Assembly (NCBI GenBank): GCA_017744515.1
Contig: JAGIBF010000070.1
Span: forward strand, 1 to 43,047
DNA length: 43,047 nt
DNA from: Niastella sp.
GTDB lineage: Bacteria; Bacteroidota; Bacteroidia; Chitinophagales; Chitinophagaceae
Direction of reading: 5' to 3'
The notes below the pieces were generated by a model. That model ran no database searches and was not told the DNA's origin. It worked only from the letters and a program-made list of their open reading frames with translations. The first letter of the stretch is position 1. Every line of letters begins with the position of its first letter. A program made the position numbers and the translations under genes. Below, piece by piece: positions 42,704 to 43,047 of the stretch.

Positions 42704-43047
42704 CTATTGTGTCAGGAGCTTCAGATTCTCTTCGTTCGTAGTATCAACGATTTTTTCAAGTGGCTCTCTTAGATCATCATACTTCTTTTGTGTTTTTTCT
42801 TCAATGTAAGTAACGAGTGTGTGCGCTTCTTTACAAGCCAGATTAGTCATAATAATTCCAATGTTAACCTTTAAGGTTACTTCCCTGAATAGTGCGTTAT
42901 TTTTCGTGCATCCTATATGTCGACTTGCAAGAATGTATTTAATGAAAGAAATGAGTTTTTGTGCAAAAGCAATATCTTCAATAGTTCCATCGAGGTAGTC
43001 TTTCACAAAAAAATAATCTCGATTAAGTGAAATAGCAACCATCATGT
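42704..43047 (-). CDS. Putative regulator B (partial at right edge)
   Basis: The visible 113 residues begin at an ATG at 43045, but alignment with its paralogue suggests the true start lies beyond the window edge. It shares the I-x-L-x-x-x-Y-x-x-x-K-x-Y-L-x-G-x-I-E-D pattern. Stop at 42704. It lies 36 nt upstream of the paralogue on the same strand. Confidence 0.5.
   Translation of the reverse strand, partial: MMVAISLNRDYFFVKDYLDGTIEDIAFAQKLISFIKYILASRHIGCTKNNALFREVTLKVNIGIIMTNLACKEAHTLVTYIEEKTQKKYDDLREPLEKIVDTTNEENLKLLTQ

Noticed and set aside
19166..43047. attR copy of the tRNA-Leu 3' end inside the window
   Set aside because: I scanned by eye for TTCGATTCCTGTTCTGGGCA downstream and did not find it, so the right boundary is probably outside the window.

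Overview
The window looks like a Bacteroidota chromosome, most likely Chitinophagaceae-like (inferred). The support is a set of TAnnTTTG-type -7 promoter boxes, a futalosine-pathway menaquinone gene (mqnA), two giant propeller-type LytS/LytTR sensors and a eukaryote-like globin. I could run no database search, so every family call rests on motifs I could see.

Positions 1-19080 are ordinary chromosome: a partial propeller histidine kinase (runs off the left edge), mqnA, purB, a small membrane protein, a GNAT acetyltransferase, a zinc-ribbon/HAD protein, prfC, an aldose-1-epimerase-like protein, an ABC permease, tsaD, a tRNA1(Val)-type methyltransferase, an alanine/saccharopine dehydrogenase-like enzyme, a globin, and a propeller histidine kinase with its LytTR regulator. 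Intergenic material includes two REP-like palindromic units, a 33-nt repeat placed before both the globin and the sensor gene, and an 11-bp tandem repeat.

At 19082-19165 lies tRNA-Leu(CAA). Beyond its 3' end begins an integrated element that runs past the right edge; attR is not visible. The element has (i) a 420-nt attachment region with paired direct repeats and a tyrosine integrase; (ii) an AT-rich two-gene cargo (20812-22646) that may be a defence module; (iii) a control/replication block with two small DNA-binding proteins, a RecA-fold ATPase and a 1564-residue adenine-methyltransferase/Strawberry-notch helicase; and (iv) a long leftward block (29551-42024) of about 22 tightly packed genes.

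Block (iv) is the notable part. It has no recognisable terminase, portal, tail, baseplate or conjugation gene. It encodes small beta-rich proteins including a capsid candidate, two proteins that share an N-terminal domain but differ in their C-termini (spike-like), a peptidoglycan-lysis group with a hidden 26-codon membrane peptide, and many one-pass membrane proteins carrying annexin-like, peptidoglycan-binding, LEA14-like and transglutaminase-like domains. My best reading is a tailless, internal-membrane-type prophage, or a relic or derivative of one. This is inference: no packaging ATPase of the FtsK/HerA type is visible, and no structure prediction was possible.
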